A DNA stretch of 64,000 bases from Tragulus kanchil (GCA_022376925.1 JAIOJX010000032.1:200876939-200940938); one strand, 5' to 3'. Shown: positions 11,437-23,890, numbered from the stretch's first letter. Notes: a model not told the origin generated them from the letters alone. Program-made: numbers and translations.

Positions 11437-11632
11437 TCATTGGGTCGTGTCTGCCTCTGTGTGATCCCATGAACTGTAGCCCGCCAGGCTCCTCTGCCCA
11501 TGGGATTCTCCAGACAAGAAATCAGGAGTGGGTTGCCATTTCCTCCTCCAGATCTTCCCAACCCAGGAATTGAACCTGGGTTTCCTGCATCGCAGGCAGA
11601 TTCTTTACCATCTGAGTCACCTGGGAAGCCCT
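11437..11632 (-). mobile_element. Bov-tA SINE, inverted
   Basis: The reverse complement of the Bov-tA order is seen. The Bov-A part comes first (GTAGCCCGCCAGGCTCCTCT, GGGATTCTCCAGACAAGAA, AGGAGTGGGTTGCCATTTCC). Then the tRNA head appears reversed (CAGGCAGATTCTTTACCATC, GAGTCACCTGGGAAGCCC). Near full length. Confidence 0.9.
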
Positions 11633-14186
11633 GGCAAAGAGTTTCGTAGATTGGAAGGGAGCTGAGGTTAGGCCAATCTGTGGCATACTAAGTGCCAGAC
11701 TAAAGAGCTTGGGCCTTATCCAGTAAGAATATCCTGTAACAGTGTGGGGGTACATAAAGGTGTTTCACTGGGTGTGTGACATATGGCGTCCAGAGCTTAG
11801 GGAACCTTTCTTTGTCTGCAGTCTTCCAAAAGATAGCATATCAAGGCAGGCTGCATGACAGAGACAACCAGAGAACAAAGAGAAATTCAATAAGGCTACA
11901 TGATACAATGCAATATGGCACTGGAACACGAGGGCTCCAGAAAGCATAAACGCACAGTAACCAGGGCAAGGAGGAGGACATGAGAGATGTCCGTCCCAAC
12001 AGAGCTGAGGTCCAGGACAAACAGCCACTCCTCTCCAGGTGCCAGCAGGGGCAACCCCACCCAGCCTCCCTGCTGCACTCTGCAATGCTTTCTCCTAACA
12101 TCCACGACTTCTGCAATTATGCATGTGACAGCTGTCTCACCACTCCAAACTGAAAGGGCCAGGCCTCTCTTACTCATGCTATCTACCCAGCCCCTCACAA
12201 CCCGTGGAGGCCTAATAAACTTTTTCAGCTGGTATTAAAGTAAAATCCAGGAGTCAATTAAAAGAACCCCAAGGCTGCTCTGTGGATTGGAGGACTGTGG
12301 TATGAAGGAAAGAGAAGTGTGGATGAAACAGGAGTTTGGTCTTATGGTCAATGAAGAAGGTATACAGTCAAAAGCAGAAATCATGTACCAAGAGTCCCCT
12401 CCCTGCTCCAACCATGTCTGAGCTCAGGTGCCTTTCAGACAGGGACTTCTTTGTTATTCAGTATCAGAATCTGCAAATCCCTGCCACCCAGCACAGGACA
12501 GACACTCAGCAAATGGATTTAGAAGAGGAACAAGCGATGCTTTGAAGTCCACAGAAACCATGAAGGCACAGCGCCGTCAAATGCACACCTCTGTCTGCAC
12601 TGCCTCTGAGACCCGAGACTTCAAAACTACGGAGGGAAGAAGTACGTTCGGCCCCTCCTCCCCCTCTCTCTACCCTAGAACTGGGTATCCTGCCTTGATG
12701 ACTGAGGACAGAAATGTACAAGGCACCTAGATCTGCCATGCCTCCCTTTAGGCAACTGTCTCAGAAATGTTTTATAAAGAAGAATAAGCTGAATCTAACA
12801 GACAGCCTTGAGGGAAACTTTTAATAAAGAGCTTGGGCCTTATCCAGTAAGAATATCCTGTAACAGTGGGGGGGTACATAAAGGTGTTTCACTGGGTGTG
12901 TGACATATGGCGTCCAGAGCTTAGGGAACCTTTCTTTGTCTGCAGTCTTCCAAAAGATAGCATATCAAGGCAGGCTGCATGACAGAGACAACCAGAGAAC
13001 AAAGAGAAATTCAATAAGGCTACATGATACAATGCAATATGGCACTGGAACACGAGGGCTCCAGAAAGCATAAACGCACAGTAACCAGGGCAAGGAGGAG
13101 GACATGAGAGATGTCCGTCCCAACAGAGCTGAGGTCCAGGACAAACAGCCACTCCTCTCCAGGTGCCAGCAGGGGCAACCCCACCCAGCCTCCCTGCTGC
13201 ACTCTGCAATGCTTTCTCCTAACATCCACGACTTCTGCAATTATGCATGTGACAGCTGTCTCACCACTCCAAACTGAAAGGGCCAGGCCTCTCTTACTCA
13301 TGCTATCTACCCAGCCCCTCACAACCCGTGGAGGCCTAATAAACTTTTTCAGCTGGTATTAAAGTAAAATCCAGGAGTCAATTAAAAGAACCCCAAGGCT
13401 GCTCTGTGGATTGGAGGACTGTGGTATGAAGGAAAGAGAAGTGTGGATGAAACAGGAGTTTGGTCTTATGGTCAATGAAGAAGGTATACAGTCAAAAGCA
13501 GAAATCATGTACCAAGAGTCCCCTCCCTGCTCCAACCATGTCTGAGCTCAGGTGCCTTTCAGACAGGGACTTCTTTGTTATTCAGTATCAGAATCTGCAA
13601 ATCCCTGCCACCCAGCACAGGACAGACACTCAGCAAATGGATTTAGAAGAGGAACAAGCGATGCTTTGAAGTCCACAGAAACCATGAAGGCACAGCGCCG
13701 TCAAATGCACACCTCTGTCTGCACTGCCTCTGAGACCCGAGACTTCAAAACTACGGAGGGAAGAAGTACGTTCGGCCCCTCCTCCCCCTCTCTCTACCCT
13801 AGAACTGGGTATCCTGCCTTGATGACTGAGGACAGAAATGTACAAGGCACCTAGATCTGCCATGCCTCCCTTTAGGCAACTGTCTCAGAAATGTTTTATA
13901 AAGAAGAATAAGCTGAATCTAACAGACAGCCTTGAGGGAAACTTTTAATAAAACTCACTGTGCTCACGAAGAAAGCAAGGGACAGGAAAAAAGAATCAAA
14001 AACAGAATTTACACATACAAATATTTATGAACCCAGAAATAAATGGAGACAGGACAGGAGCAGGGCTGTGAATTATGGGGAATGGACTTTTTTCTGTCTT
14101 TACTGGTGGCTGCAACCCCCCTAAACTATCTGCTGATCGCCTCCTAGCCTGAGGAAAGTTTTTAAATGTTTTCATTGAATTTGATA
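11633..14186. other. Unclassified non-coding sequence (mostly duplication 6)
   Basis: No repeat family or gene is recognised. Several open frames of 70-106 codons overlap on both strands at 11765-12240 and 12889-13360. They have no domain I recognise, and they are doubled by duplication 6. AATAAA-like strings occur at 12213 and 13945 without other transcript signs. Confidence 0.5.
11701..13952. repeat. Tandem duplication 6 (copies 11701-12824 and 12825-13952)
   Basis: Period 1124. The only difference noticed is T versus G in a G-rich run near 11738/12862. The join at 12825 is clean and shares only the bases TAAA with the natural continuation of the right copy at 13952. Confidence 0.97.
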
Positions 14187-14330
14187 CCTTGGGGCAGTGC
14201 AAAGAATGCAAGGTGGGGGTGGGGCAACAGCTTGGGCTTGAGTCCCAGGTGGGATAATTCTGGGCTGGGTGACCTTAGGGGACATGGTGAATCTCTTCAC
14301 ACTCCCAACAGTGAACTGGGAATGCTAGAA
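14187..14330 (+). mobile_element. Probable MIR SINE fragment
   Basis: Diverged forward MIR-like order: GGGCTTGAGTCCCAGGTGGG, GGGTGACCTTAGGGGACA, GAATCTCTTCACACTCCCAA, GTGAACTGGGAATG. Confidence 0.5.
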
Positions 14331-14589
14331 GCTTTGTCCCTGGGTGACTGTGCAGAGTCAGCTGGAGCATGTCACAGGGAAATTCACACCGCATCGCTGA
14401 CACCCAGTAGAGAGGCAGTGTGAGCGGACTCCTGCCTGCTTCTCCCTCTTCCTTCCAGCCCCTCTGGGAAATTATGGGATAAAAAGAAATCACAGATTTA
14501 AGCACTTTTGGTGCTTCTGACCACATGCTAGGCAAATATTCACATATTATGAACAGCAAGGTAAAGGGTCTTATTTGGATTATTCTCAA

Positions 14590-15120
14590 GGCAAATTAAT
14601 CGAAGCCGAGGTGTCTGGCCAGTAGATAAGGTCATATCGCACACAGACGACCGCAAGCCTGCTCAGAGGCTCCTGCGCAAAGGAGATTAACGCGCACTCC
14701 ACGCTTCCGGGACCCCCGTGATGGAATAAATAATTCATCTCCATCCATGTTTCTCCTCCTGCCTAAATTCAGATTTAAGTTTCAAACACTTTCATTTGTA
14801 ACTATAATCACCACCAAAATCCCTGCGAGGGCGCCCCCTCCCACGCACGTGGTGTGTTTTCTCTGACTCTGCAGCTGCTGGATTAGTCCCCGAGGACCCC
14901 TCCCGACCCGCGCTTTAACCTTTGTCCAAGCAGATTGAATAACTGGCTCCACTTACAGATGCTTAGGCAGCATCCCCGAAGACACCAGGTAAACACCTGA
15001 ACCCAGGCAACTGCCAGTTGGAAATCGGAGCCAAGCCTCCTCATACATCCCTTAGCCAAGGCAGGCACAGGCAACCAGTTGTGAAATAAGAGCCTCCTAA
15101 TTCACTTTTGCTCCTCCAGC
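14590..15120. promoter_or_regulatory. Candidate conserved non-coding / regulatory segment
   Basis: This segment is repeat-free and richer in CpG than its surroundings (for example CGAAGCCGAG, GATTAACGCGCACTC, GCGAGGGCGCCCCC). It carries homeodomain-like AATAAATAATTC and TCF/SOX-like AACCTTTGTCC strings. Short motifs alone do not prove function; conservation was not tested. No open frame or splice pattern that I trust is present. Confidence 0.3.
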
Positions 15121-16020
15121 AGCTTTTATTCCCTCCTCCCTCTGGTCCAAATAACACAGCGGAGTCAACCGGACAGCGAAGGATCCTGCTTTATAATACT
15201 GTCAGATTATATTTCTTCACATTTTCTGCTTTATGTTTTGTTTAGGTCTGATTCCTACTGGAAGGTTATACGGACAGGAAATAGGGGGAGTGAGATCAAA
15301 TAAGGCTAAACAGAACATAGGCAACAGCAAACTGCATTTGTGGGACAGGCTAGATTGAGACCATGCCCAGGGGACAGCCCACGTGCAGGGCTGCAGCCCC
15401 AACCCCACACTGGCAAGAATGCATATTGTCATCACTCCTGACCCACAGCTACCACTTGTATGTGAGGGGAACTCCTAGGAATCTGGGCAAGGGGGCAAGC
15501 TTGGACCGGGGACACATTTAATGTTCTTACAAATGATAGCTACAATCAGCACAGAATGGGACTTTGTAAACTGTGTAGAAATATATCTGGAAGACGACTA
15601 GTTACAAATGTTTTTAATGAAGTAGAGTATGCTAGAGACTGAATTCTATGCTGTCCCCCTGTCACTGTACTTGTGGGACTGGTACAGCAGCGCTCATATA
15701 CCCATCACAAATGCCATGACTGACTGTTCCCTAAGCTCCTGGGAGATAAGCCAATGCCATCACACCCATCACTCCTGGAGACAGAGCCCATGATTATCAC
15801 TCCATCTCTATCATCCAAGGAGGATGAGAAGGCTTGAGTTTTATCAGTCACCTACTCAATTGCCTTAAGGTAACAAATGCTTTCTAGGAATTTGAGTCTC
15901 AGGTCTCCCCTCTACTTCCAAAGGAGTGCTGCTCTCCTCCTTTGCATGCAGACTTACTAAAGAACCAGATGGTCTAACCTGCAAGATCACTCAAGGTGAT
16001 GACCTTAAAGACGTGCTCCT
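15121..16020. other. Unclassified sequence
   Basis: No repeat family, gene or simple repeat is recognised here. Base composition is ordinary. Confidence 0.5.
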
Positions 16021-16024
16021 TCAT

Positions 16025-16120
16025 ACTGTGGTCCACATACCAGCAGTACCATGGGCATCGCCTGGTGACTTGTTAGAAATGCAGCATCTCAGTCTCGATC
16101 CTGACCAGCAGCTTCCACAA
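16025..16120 (-). mobile_element. MER5A-like hAT (Charlie) fragment
   Basis: GTGGTCCACATACCAGCAGT followed by GGGCATCGCCTGGTGACTTG and TTAGAAATGCAGCATCTCAG is the reverse-complemented 3' half of MER5A. Confidence 0.75.
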
Positions 16121-16158
16121 CTAGAACCCGCCTTTTAATAAGATGTCCAGATGACACA

Positions 16159-16340
16159 GGACTTCCCTGATGGCTCAGATGGTAAAGAATCTGCCTGTAA
16201 TTCCAGAGACCTGGGTTTGATCCCTGGGTTGGGAAGATCCCCTGAAGAAGGGAAAGGCTACCCACTCCAGTATTCTCGCCTAGAGAATTCCATGGCTCAT
16301 CCATGGATCACAAAGCGTCAGACACGACTGAGCGACTTGA
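16159..16340 (+). mobile_element. Bov-tA SINE with short target-site duplication
   Basis: Complete head (ACTTCCCTGATGGCTCAGAT, GGTTTGATCCCTGGGTTGGG) and Bov-A part (CTACCCACTCCAGTATTCTC), ending CAGACACGACTGAGCGACTT. CCAGATGA occurs at 16147 and again at 16341, with the next bases similar, which fits a target-site duplication. Confidence 0.9.
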
Positions 16341-17132
16341 CCAGATGATGCATACATATGTGAATTTGTGAGAAGCACTGACCTAGAGAGCAACTTGAGA
16401 AAGGTCAAATATGACCTGTTGCTAGGGGCAGCATCCCATTGAAGAGGGGGCTTTGCCCTCATGGTGCTTGGCTTGCAGATCACAATAACCATGTATGTCC
16501 AGCTACTTCACCTCAAGACTTCTTCTGTTCTGCTTGCCACACTGGCTGCCCCTTTGGCCAAAGGACCCTGCTACACTGGGGTGTCAGGCAGGGGATGAGA
16601 GCAGCAGCCACAGGTCAGGGTGCTGCTAACATCAGCAGTCCCACGGAAGCGGCACTGCTGCAAAAAGCTAGACAAAATGTATGGTTAAGAATTAGGTCAG
16701 TGTGTTAAGGGGCAGCAGTTGATTAAGTAACAGCTAAAAGAAAGACTCTGTGGATGAGATGAGGCATTTGAGAAAGAGATATTTACTGAGAGCCACTCTG
16801 TTTAAAACACACTTGAGACTAGAGGGCTGTCTCACTCAGCTATCCATCAATAGCAATCCACATCGGGTGACTTAAGCAGAGGCCTGAGATTAAGGCAGGA
16901 GGAAAAGACTCCACCAGAGTAGTTTCACCTGAACCAAGTTGGACCGGGCATTCACTCCATTCCCCTGGGCATTTCCCTGCCTCTTTTCTCGTCAATGAAC
17001 TAAGATCCCCAAATGCTGCCACCTTGACTACACCATGCCAGGTGGTCAATGGGAAATCGCCTTTGGGGGACTTGAAATGGTCTAACCTGCAAGATCACTC
17101 AAGGTGATGACCTTAAAGACGTGCTCCTTCAT

Positions 17133-17228
17133 ACTGTGGTCCACATACCAGCAGTACCATGGGCATCGCCTGGTGACTTGTTAGAAATGCAGCATCTCAG
17201 TCTCGATCCTGACCAGCAGCTTCCACAA
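17133..17228 (-). mobile_element. MER5A-like fragment, second copy
   Basis: Copy of 16025-16120 made by tandem duplication 7. Confidence 0.75.
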
Positions 17229-17266
17229 CTAGAACCCGCCTTTTAATAAGATGTCCAGATGACACA

Positions 17267-17448
17267 GGACTTCCCTGATGGCTCAGATGGTAAAGAATCT
17301 GCCTGTAATTCCAGAGACCTGGGTTTGATCCCTGGGTTGGGAAGATCCCCTGAAGAAGGGAAAGGCTACCCACTCCAGTATTCTCGCCTAGAGAATTCCA
17401 TGGCTCATCCATGGATCACAAAGCGTCAGACACGACTGAGCGACTTGA
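17267..17448 (+). mobile_element. Bov-tA SINE, second copy
   Basis: Copy of 16159-16340 in tandem duplication 7, with the same flanking target-site duplication. That shows it was copied with its surroundings rather than inserted twice. Confidence 0.9.
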
Positions 17449-18519
17449 CCAGATGATGCATACATATGTGAATTTGTGAGAAGCACTGACCTAGAGAGCA
17501 ACTTGAGAAAGGTCAAATATGACCTGTTGCTAGGGGCAGCATCCCATTGAAGAGGGGGCTTTGCCCTCATGGTGCTTGGCTTGCAGATCACAATAACCAT
17601 GTATGTCCAGCTACTTCACCTCAAGACTTCTTCTGTTCTGCTTGCCACACTGGCTGCCCCTTTGGCCAAAGGACCCTGCTACACTGGGGTGTCAGGCAGG
17701 GGATGAGAGCAGCAGCCACAGGTCAGGGTGCTGCTAACATCAGCAGTCCCACGGAAGCGGCACTGCTGCAAAAAGCTAGACAAAATGTATGGTTAAGAAT
17801 TAGGTCAGTGTGTTAAGGGGCAGCAGTTGATTAAGTAACAGCTAAAAGAAAGACTCTGTGGATGAGATGAGGCATTTGAGAAAGAGATATTTACTGAGAG
17901 CCACTCTGTTTAAAACACACTTGAGACTAGAGGGCTGTCTCACTCAGCTATCCATCAATAGCAATCCACATCGGGTGACTTAAGCAGAGGCCTGAGATTA
18001 AGGCAGGAGGAAAAGACTCCACCAGAGTAGTTTCACCTGAACCAAGTTGGACCGGGCATTCACTCCATTCCCCTGGGCATTTCCCTGCCTCTTTTCTCGT
18101 CAATGAACTAAGATCCCCAAATGCTGCCACCTTGACTACACCATGCCAGGTGGTCAATGGTCTTCCCCTCCCAGCTCTCTGCTTCCAAATGGAGCCTCTG
18201 CTGGTGCACACACCCTTATTGACATCCTCTCCTCGTGAAGTAGGAGCACTTGACAGCCAGATGGTGAGGGTGAATGATACACACCCAGTTTCTTGACTTT
18301 TTGATTAAGGACTTTATAGAATTTGATTTCTGATTCTGAAATTCTACTCAGGAGCAGTTGACTTCTACTTCCACTTCTCTGTTCCTCAAATTTGAGGCAG
18401 AATAGCCAGACTGCCCCTGAATTCTGTATGCTAACGGAAAAGTCACCTCTTCCTATTACTTCTGGAATTGAGCATGGGAGTCACATCTAAGATACCAGCA
18501 GATCCCATCCCTACAATCC

Positions 18520-18890
18520 CTGATTACAGTGATAGGTTCAGAAATGAACATGTGACTGAACTGGTCCAATTGGTTTGAAACTCGGGAATTTCTATTGAAT
18601 TGCTGGAGAGGAAAGTTACTGTTTTTATACACAGCAAAAAACAGATCCCTCTGGAACTGGCCATCGGCCATGTCAGGATCCCAAAGGAGGTAGTTTGCCA
18701 AGAATGAAGTGAACAGCAAGAAACTGAGGCCAAAAATGAAATGGGTGAAGTGAGACACGAGTTCTTGGTCATATTATTTGAGTTACAAGACTTTTCAAGA
18801 ACTGAGCCCATAAATTCCCTTTGTTGTTTAAGGTAGTTGAGCTGAAAGTTCTGTTATTTGCAGCTGAAAGCATCCTAACTGACATATCTG
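18520..18890 (+). mobile_element. Ancient interspersed repeat, family unresolved
   Basis: Phrases such as GAACATGTGACTGAACTGGTCC, CAAGAACTGAGCCCATAAAT and TTGCAGCTGAAAGCATCCTAACTGA resemble the body and tail of an old mammalian LTR or DNA repeat. I cannot name the family. It could also be single-copy DNA. Confidence 0.35.
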
Positions 18891-18987
18891 GTAAATAAAT
18901 CATTCCTGGCTGGGAACAAAGATAATGTCTCACCAAACTCTCTTGGTCTGGCATATATTAGACCCTTCTGACTCCCTTCTCTCTTTC

Positions 18988-19023
18988 AAATAAATTGTCA
19001 GACCACAAAAAAAAAAAAAAAAA
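18988..19023 (+). other. AATAAA followed by an A17 tract
   Basis: AATAAA at about 18989-18994 is followed, after roughly 12 bases, by an uninterrupted A run at 19007-19023. This is the arrangement of a polyadenylated RNA end copied back into DNA. No parent gene or target-site duplication could be identified. Confidence 0.4.
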
Positions 19024-20181
19024 CAAACCAAACACCTCTCAGATGAAGAGGTTGTCTAGGAACAGAAAGTGGCTGCCCTGCCTTTCCGCATCTCTATCTC
19101 TACCAAACAATAATCCCAAACCATCTTCAGTTTTCAGTTCTATTTCCTTTCCTCGGGTATTTCCTCTTCCCACCACCCAGGGCTTTAAATATCAGACACA
19201 AATTGTCCACCCCTCCCCCTCAGATCTGCCTTGGCCCTCCAAGTCTTCACTCCATCCTTCACTGTATTTAAAGCAGGGGCGAGGTGGCAGAGCCTTATTC
19301 TAATCCCAATGCAATTCTCTCAGCTCTTTCCTAATCCCTCCACCTGTGAGATAATTGCTGGCATTTAGTGGGGGGAAAAAACTCAATAGTAATCATTGAC
19401 TCACACACAAAGACACAAAAAGAGGCAGATAAAATAGGGGAAAGAAAAAACCCACAAGCCCAGAATTATCCACACTCTGACATTCATTCTAGAAGTACAA
19501 TGTGGTCAACCACTCTCTACAAGGAATAAAGGCACAGCTTTAGAGAAAAAGGGTACATTTCACAATATCATGGTTTTTATGGTTCTTACACATAGAGTAA
19601 AAATAATACCAGTCTAAAAACTAAAATGGGCTGTCATCATTTAACAGTGCACAAGTCAGACACAAAAACAAGTAAGTCTATCAAAAATGGACTCCTATCT
19701 ATTGTCTTGATACAACAAAAGAATTCTCTTAACTGAGGGTGTCCCTTGCTAGGTGATAAACAGCAGAGGGGAAAAACATGCTAAAATGTTCCCATCCAGT
19801 GATCAGAGTAACATAAAATCTTGTGAATCATGCATTTGGCCCACAATCAACTCAGGCTAAGATTTCAATCACACTTTTAGCTTTTGGTTTATGAGTACAA
19901 GATCAAGATTAAATCCCTTAAAACAACATTACGACAAAAAAATCATGTATAACAAAAAGGTTTATAAACTAAGATAAATGTGAAACTTGTTTTAAAGTAC
20001 ATGAAACATAACAAAATACTTTTAGTAAAGTCTCAAAACTTCCTTTATGGTTTGCTATATTCCTTTGAATTTGCTATAACACGGTGTATATCAAACTTGC
20101 CTGATCATAAGAATCATGCAAAATGTACGCCTGCAGATTTCGTGGTCCTAATAAAACTGAGTTTTTAGTTTCACAAGTTGT
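19024..20181. other. Unclassified A/T-rich sequence
   Basis: A pyrimidine-rich part (19080-19270) is followed by A/T-rich DNA. No gene, repeat family or structured element is recognised. Confidence 0.5.
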
Positions 20182-22428
20182 GTGAGTGGTTCTAATGAAT
20201 TTGAGAAATATTATTGTAACTTTCTAGGGTTTCATTTAACATGAAAAGTATGTATATTATAGAAAAGGGAATGAGCAGGAACCCTCTAACTCACAGAGGC
20301 ATTTTGTTTGTTTGAAGAAAAAGAAGCTGAAGAAGGCTGACAGGCATGACACAGATGATTTAAAAATAGACCACAACTCACCCACTGGGACAGGGACTGC
20401 ATCCACAAAACTCCTTTCCCTTTCCTCCGGAGCACACAGCTAAGTTACATTTCCCAAACTCTTTTACAACTAGATGGGATCATGTGATTGTGTTCTGGCC
20501 AACGGTAAGTGACACACACTACTTCCCTTTTTAAAAATCTGTCAGGTTCCTCTCTTTCTCTCCATCTCCCTATCAACCCATCATATCATCTCTCTCCATT
20601 TGCCAGCTGAACTCAGTGAAAGGCTCTAGAAAATGACAAAGCCACAGAGGAGCCTGAATGTCTGTGTGGAGCAGAGATCCCTCCTGCACCACCCATTACT
20701 TTGCTCTGAATTCTGATGCTAAGTGAGAAACTTGTCAGTGTGAAGTCCCTGGGATTTGGAAGTGATTGTTACAGCAGTTAGCCTATGGTAGTACATACTA
20801 CTACTTCCTGGTTTCTCTCTGTTTTATCCTGTTGCCAACCCACTCTCTGGACTTTAACATCAAGGAAGCACCAAAGAATAGAGGGCACAAGTCATAGGAG
20901 CTGCCACAGCCATGTCTGTGCAATATCCCAACTCCACAGGAAACTACCTGCCCCTGGAGAAATGGTTCTCACATTTTAAGTAGCTTTTGGAACAAAGAGA
21001 CAAGAGAAAAAAATATGAATTGCTTTTGGAATTCATTATATAGATGTTTTCCTCCTACCATATTGTGAGCTGCATAAGAACAAAGACTGAGTTTTTCACT
21101 CCTGCATCCCTTGTACTCAATGCTTGTTAAATTCAATTTCACTTTATTATTACTGTCAAGAGTAGAGGGAACATATTACTTATTAAAACTGTAGTAAGAC
21201 CAGACCTCTTGTGATGCATGTGTTAGTTCATTTTCTTCTCAATTTTACCAAACATAAAATAATGCATTATGTGTAACACACTATAGTCACATTATTTATA
21301 TGAAAAAGTGAGTGGTTCTAATGAATTTGAGAAATATTATTGTAACTTTCTAGGGTTTCATTTAACATGAAAAGTATGTATATTATAGAAAAGGGAATGA
21401 GCAGGAACCCTCTAACTCACAGAGGCATTTTGTTTGTTTGAAGAAAAAGAAGCTGAAGAAGGCTGACAGGCATGACACAGATGATTTAAAAATAGACCAC
21501 AACTCACCCACTGGGACAGGGACTGCATCCACAAAACTCCTTTCCCTTTCCTCCGGAGCACACAGCTAAGTTACATTTCCCAAACTCTTTTACAACTAGA
21601 TGGGATCATGTGATTGTGTTCTGGCCAACGGTAAGTGACACACACTACTTCCCTTTTTAAAAATCTGTCAGGTTCCTCTCTTTCTCTCCATCTCCCTATC
21701 AACCCATCATATCATCTCTCTCCATTTGCCAGCTGAACTCAGTGAAAGGCTCTAGAAAATGACAAAGCCACAGAGGAGCCTGAATGTCTGTGTGGAGCAG
21801 AGATCCCTCCTGCACCACCCATTACTTTGCTCTGAATTCTGATGCTAAGTGAGAAACTTGTCAGTGTGAAGTCCCTGGGATTTGGAAGTGATTGTTACAG
21901 CAGTTAGCCTATGGTAGTACATACTACTACTTCCTGGTTTCTCTCTGTTTTATCCTGTTGCCAACCCACTCTCTGGACTTTAACATCAAGGAAGCACCAA
22001 AGAATAGAGGGCACAAGTCATAGGAGCTGCCACAGCCATGTCTGTGCAATATCCCAACTCCACAGGAAACTACCTGCCCCTGGAGAAATGGTTCTCACAT
22101 TTTAAGTAGCTTTTGGAACAAAGAGACAAGAGAAAAAAATATGAATTGCTTTTGGAATTCATTATATAGATGTTTTCCTCCTACCATATTGTGAGCTGCA
22201 TAAGAACAAAGACTGAGTTTTTCACTCCTGCATCCCTTGTACTCAATGCTTGTTAAATTCAATTTCACTTTATTATTACTGTCAAGAGTAGAGGGAACAT
22301 ATTACTTATTAAAACTGTAGTAAGACCAGACCTCTTGTGATGCATGTGTTAGTTCATTTTCTTCTCAATTTTACCAAACATAAAATAATGCATTATGTGT
22401 AACACACTATAGTCACATTATTTATATG
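20182..22428. repeat. Tandem duplication 8 (copies 20182-21307 and 21308-22428)
   Basis: Period 1126 with no internal difference noticed by eye. The joint at 21308 has a short AAAA tract between the end of homology (TTTATATG) and the restart (GTGAGTGG). The last 80 bases of the right copy are also the start of duplication 9. Confidence 0.97.
20440..20800 (+). mobile_element. Ancient interspersed repeat, family unresolved
   Basis: ATGGGATCATGTGATTGTGT, TTCTGGCCAACGGTAAGTGA, TCTGTGTGGAGCAGAGATCC and a terminal GTTACAGCAG are in the order of a common old mammalian repeat whose name I cannot fix. A second copy is at 21566-21926 through tandem duplication 8. Confidence 0.4.
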
Positions 22429-22578
22429 CATTATTAAAAATATACTATAATGTATCCTTATCCCCATTTGACAGAAGAGACAACTGAGGTTCCATAAAAT
22501 GAATTGAAACGATGGTACAGAATGTAGGATCAGTGCAGGTTTTGGGGTCAGGCAAAAGTTAAGTTTATCTTGATTCTA

Positions 22579-22802
22579 CAGCTGACCCTTGAATAATGCA
22601 GGGGTGAGGGGAGCAACCATATGTCAAAAATATATGTACAGCTTACAGTCAGCTCTCCATACACATGGCTCTGCCATGTCCTCTGCTCCCCAACCTGAGA
22701 CTCAGCCAGCAGGGATCTTGTAGTGTGTCATACTGACTACAGAAAAAAATCACATATAAATGGATTCTACAGTTCAAACCCATGTTGTTCAAGGGTCAAC
22801 TG
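22579..22802. mobile_element. Tigger-like Tc1/mariner DNA transposon (MITE-sized, 224 bp)
   Basis: Terminal inverted repeats are visible: CAGCTGACCCTTGAATAATG on the left and TTGTTCAAGGGTCAACTG on the right. TA flanks both ends (22577-22578 and 22803-22804), the expected Tc1/mariner target duplication. The inside is too short for a transposase, so this is a non-autonomous deletion copy. Confidence 0.85.
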
Positions 22803-23666
22803 TAGTTCTGTAGCTAGATTTGTAAGATTGGACTTCTGTTTTCTTGTCAGTGAAAACAGCAATAGTGCCATGTATTCATTCAGAGACTTCTTCAAAATGA
22901 AGTGAGAAACAAACTAGAAAAGAAAACCTTTCATTAGGTCGAAGAGGAATTGGTAGAGAAATGTAAGAATCATTTCAGACAGGATAAACCATTTCCAAGA
23001 AAGAAGAGGCATGGATCTTTACCTCTAAAACAAACAAACTTCCAAGCAAGAACTGACAGAAGAATCAGTAAATGGAAACACAACCACTCATCTCGAGGGA
23101 GAACAGACCTGTCTCTGTCCAGTAAAAGGATGAAACAGAAAATGCACAAAAGACTTCCAGCTATCGGGCTTGCCAGAAAGGGCATAAAGGATGCAAAAGA
23201 GAAAAAGAGTCTGTGCATTCTCAAATGTGTTTTTCGAGGAAGGCCGACCAAAACAGGAAGGGATCTGGAAAGTTGACAAAAATCATTACTCTCCACAAAT
23301 TACTTTAACCTTGCCTGGGCAGTGACCTTCACACTACCATGGGTTTAATGGCCTTGATTTCAACAGTAGCTGATTTCACTATTAAACAAAGATGCAGAGC
23401 ACGAGGTTTAATGGCCTTGGAAATTTCAACATAGTTCATTTTCTTCTCAATTTTACCAAACTTTTAAATTTTAAATTGCATTATGTGTAACACACTATAG
23501 TCACATTATTTATATGCATTATTAAAAATATACTATAATGTATCCTTATCCCCATTTGACAGAAGAGACAACTGAGGTTCCATAAAATGAATTGAAACGA
23601 TGGTACAGAATGTAGGATCAGTGCAGGTTTTGGGGTCAGGCAAAAGTTAAGTTTATCTTGATTCTA

Positions 23667-23890
23667 CAGCTGACCCTTGAATAATGCAGGGGTGAGGGGA
23701 GCAACCATATGTCAAAAATATATGTACAGCTTACAGTCAGCTCTCCATACACATGGCTCTGCCATGTCCTCTGCTCCCCAACCTGAGACTCAGCCAGCAG
23801 GGATCTTGTAGTGTGTCATACTGACTACAGAAAAAAATCACATATAAATGGATTCTACAGTTCAAACCCATGTTGTTCAAGGGTCAACTG
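23667..23890. mobile_element. Tigger-like DNA transposon, second copy
   Basis: Copy of 22579-22802 made by tandem duplication 9, with the same TA flanks. Confidence 0.85.

Larger units (their letters stand above)
15969..18160. repeat. Tandem duplication 7 (copies 15969-17050 and 17077-18160)
   Basis: Period 1108. Copies carry the same MER5A fragment and Bov-tA SINE. A 24-26 base insert at 17051-17076 matches neither the left flank of copy 1 nor the right flank of copy 2. Confidence 0.97.

Noticed and set aside
16159..16232. tRNA gene-like A/B boxes in SINE heads (here and in every Bov-tA/CHR copy)
   Set aside because: They are tRNA-derived SINE promoters with no intact cloverleaf, and they continue into SINE bodies.
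20182..22428. Recent biological tandem duplication by unequal crossing-over between repeats
   Set aside because: The unit edges lie in unrelated non-repeat DNA with only a few bases of microhomology, and the same size recurs at 19 other places with different edges.
22950..23296. Overlapping 108-codon frames on both strands, also present at 24038-24384
   Set aside because: The duplicates come from tandem duplication 9, not from selection. The protein text is basic and featureless, and simultaneous long frames on both strands suggest chance.
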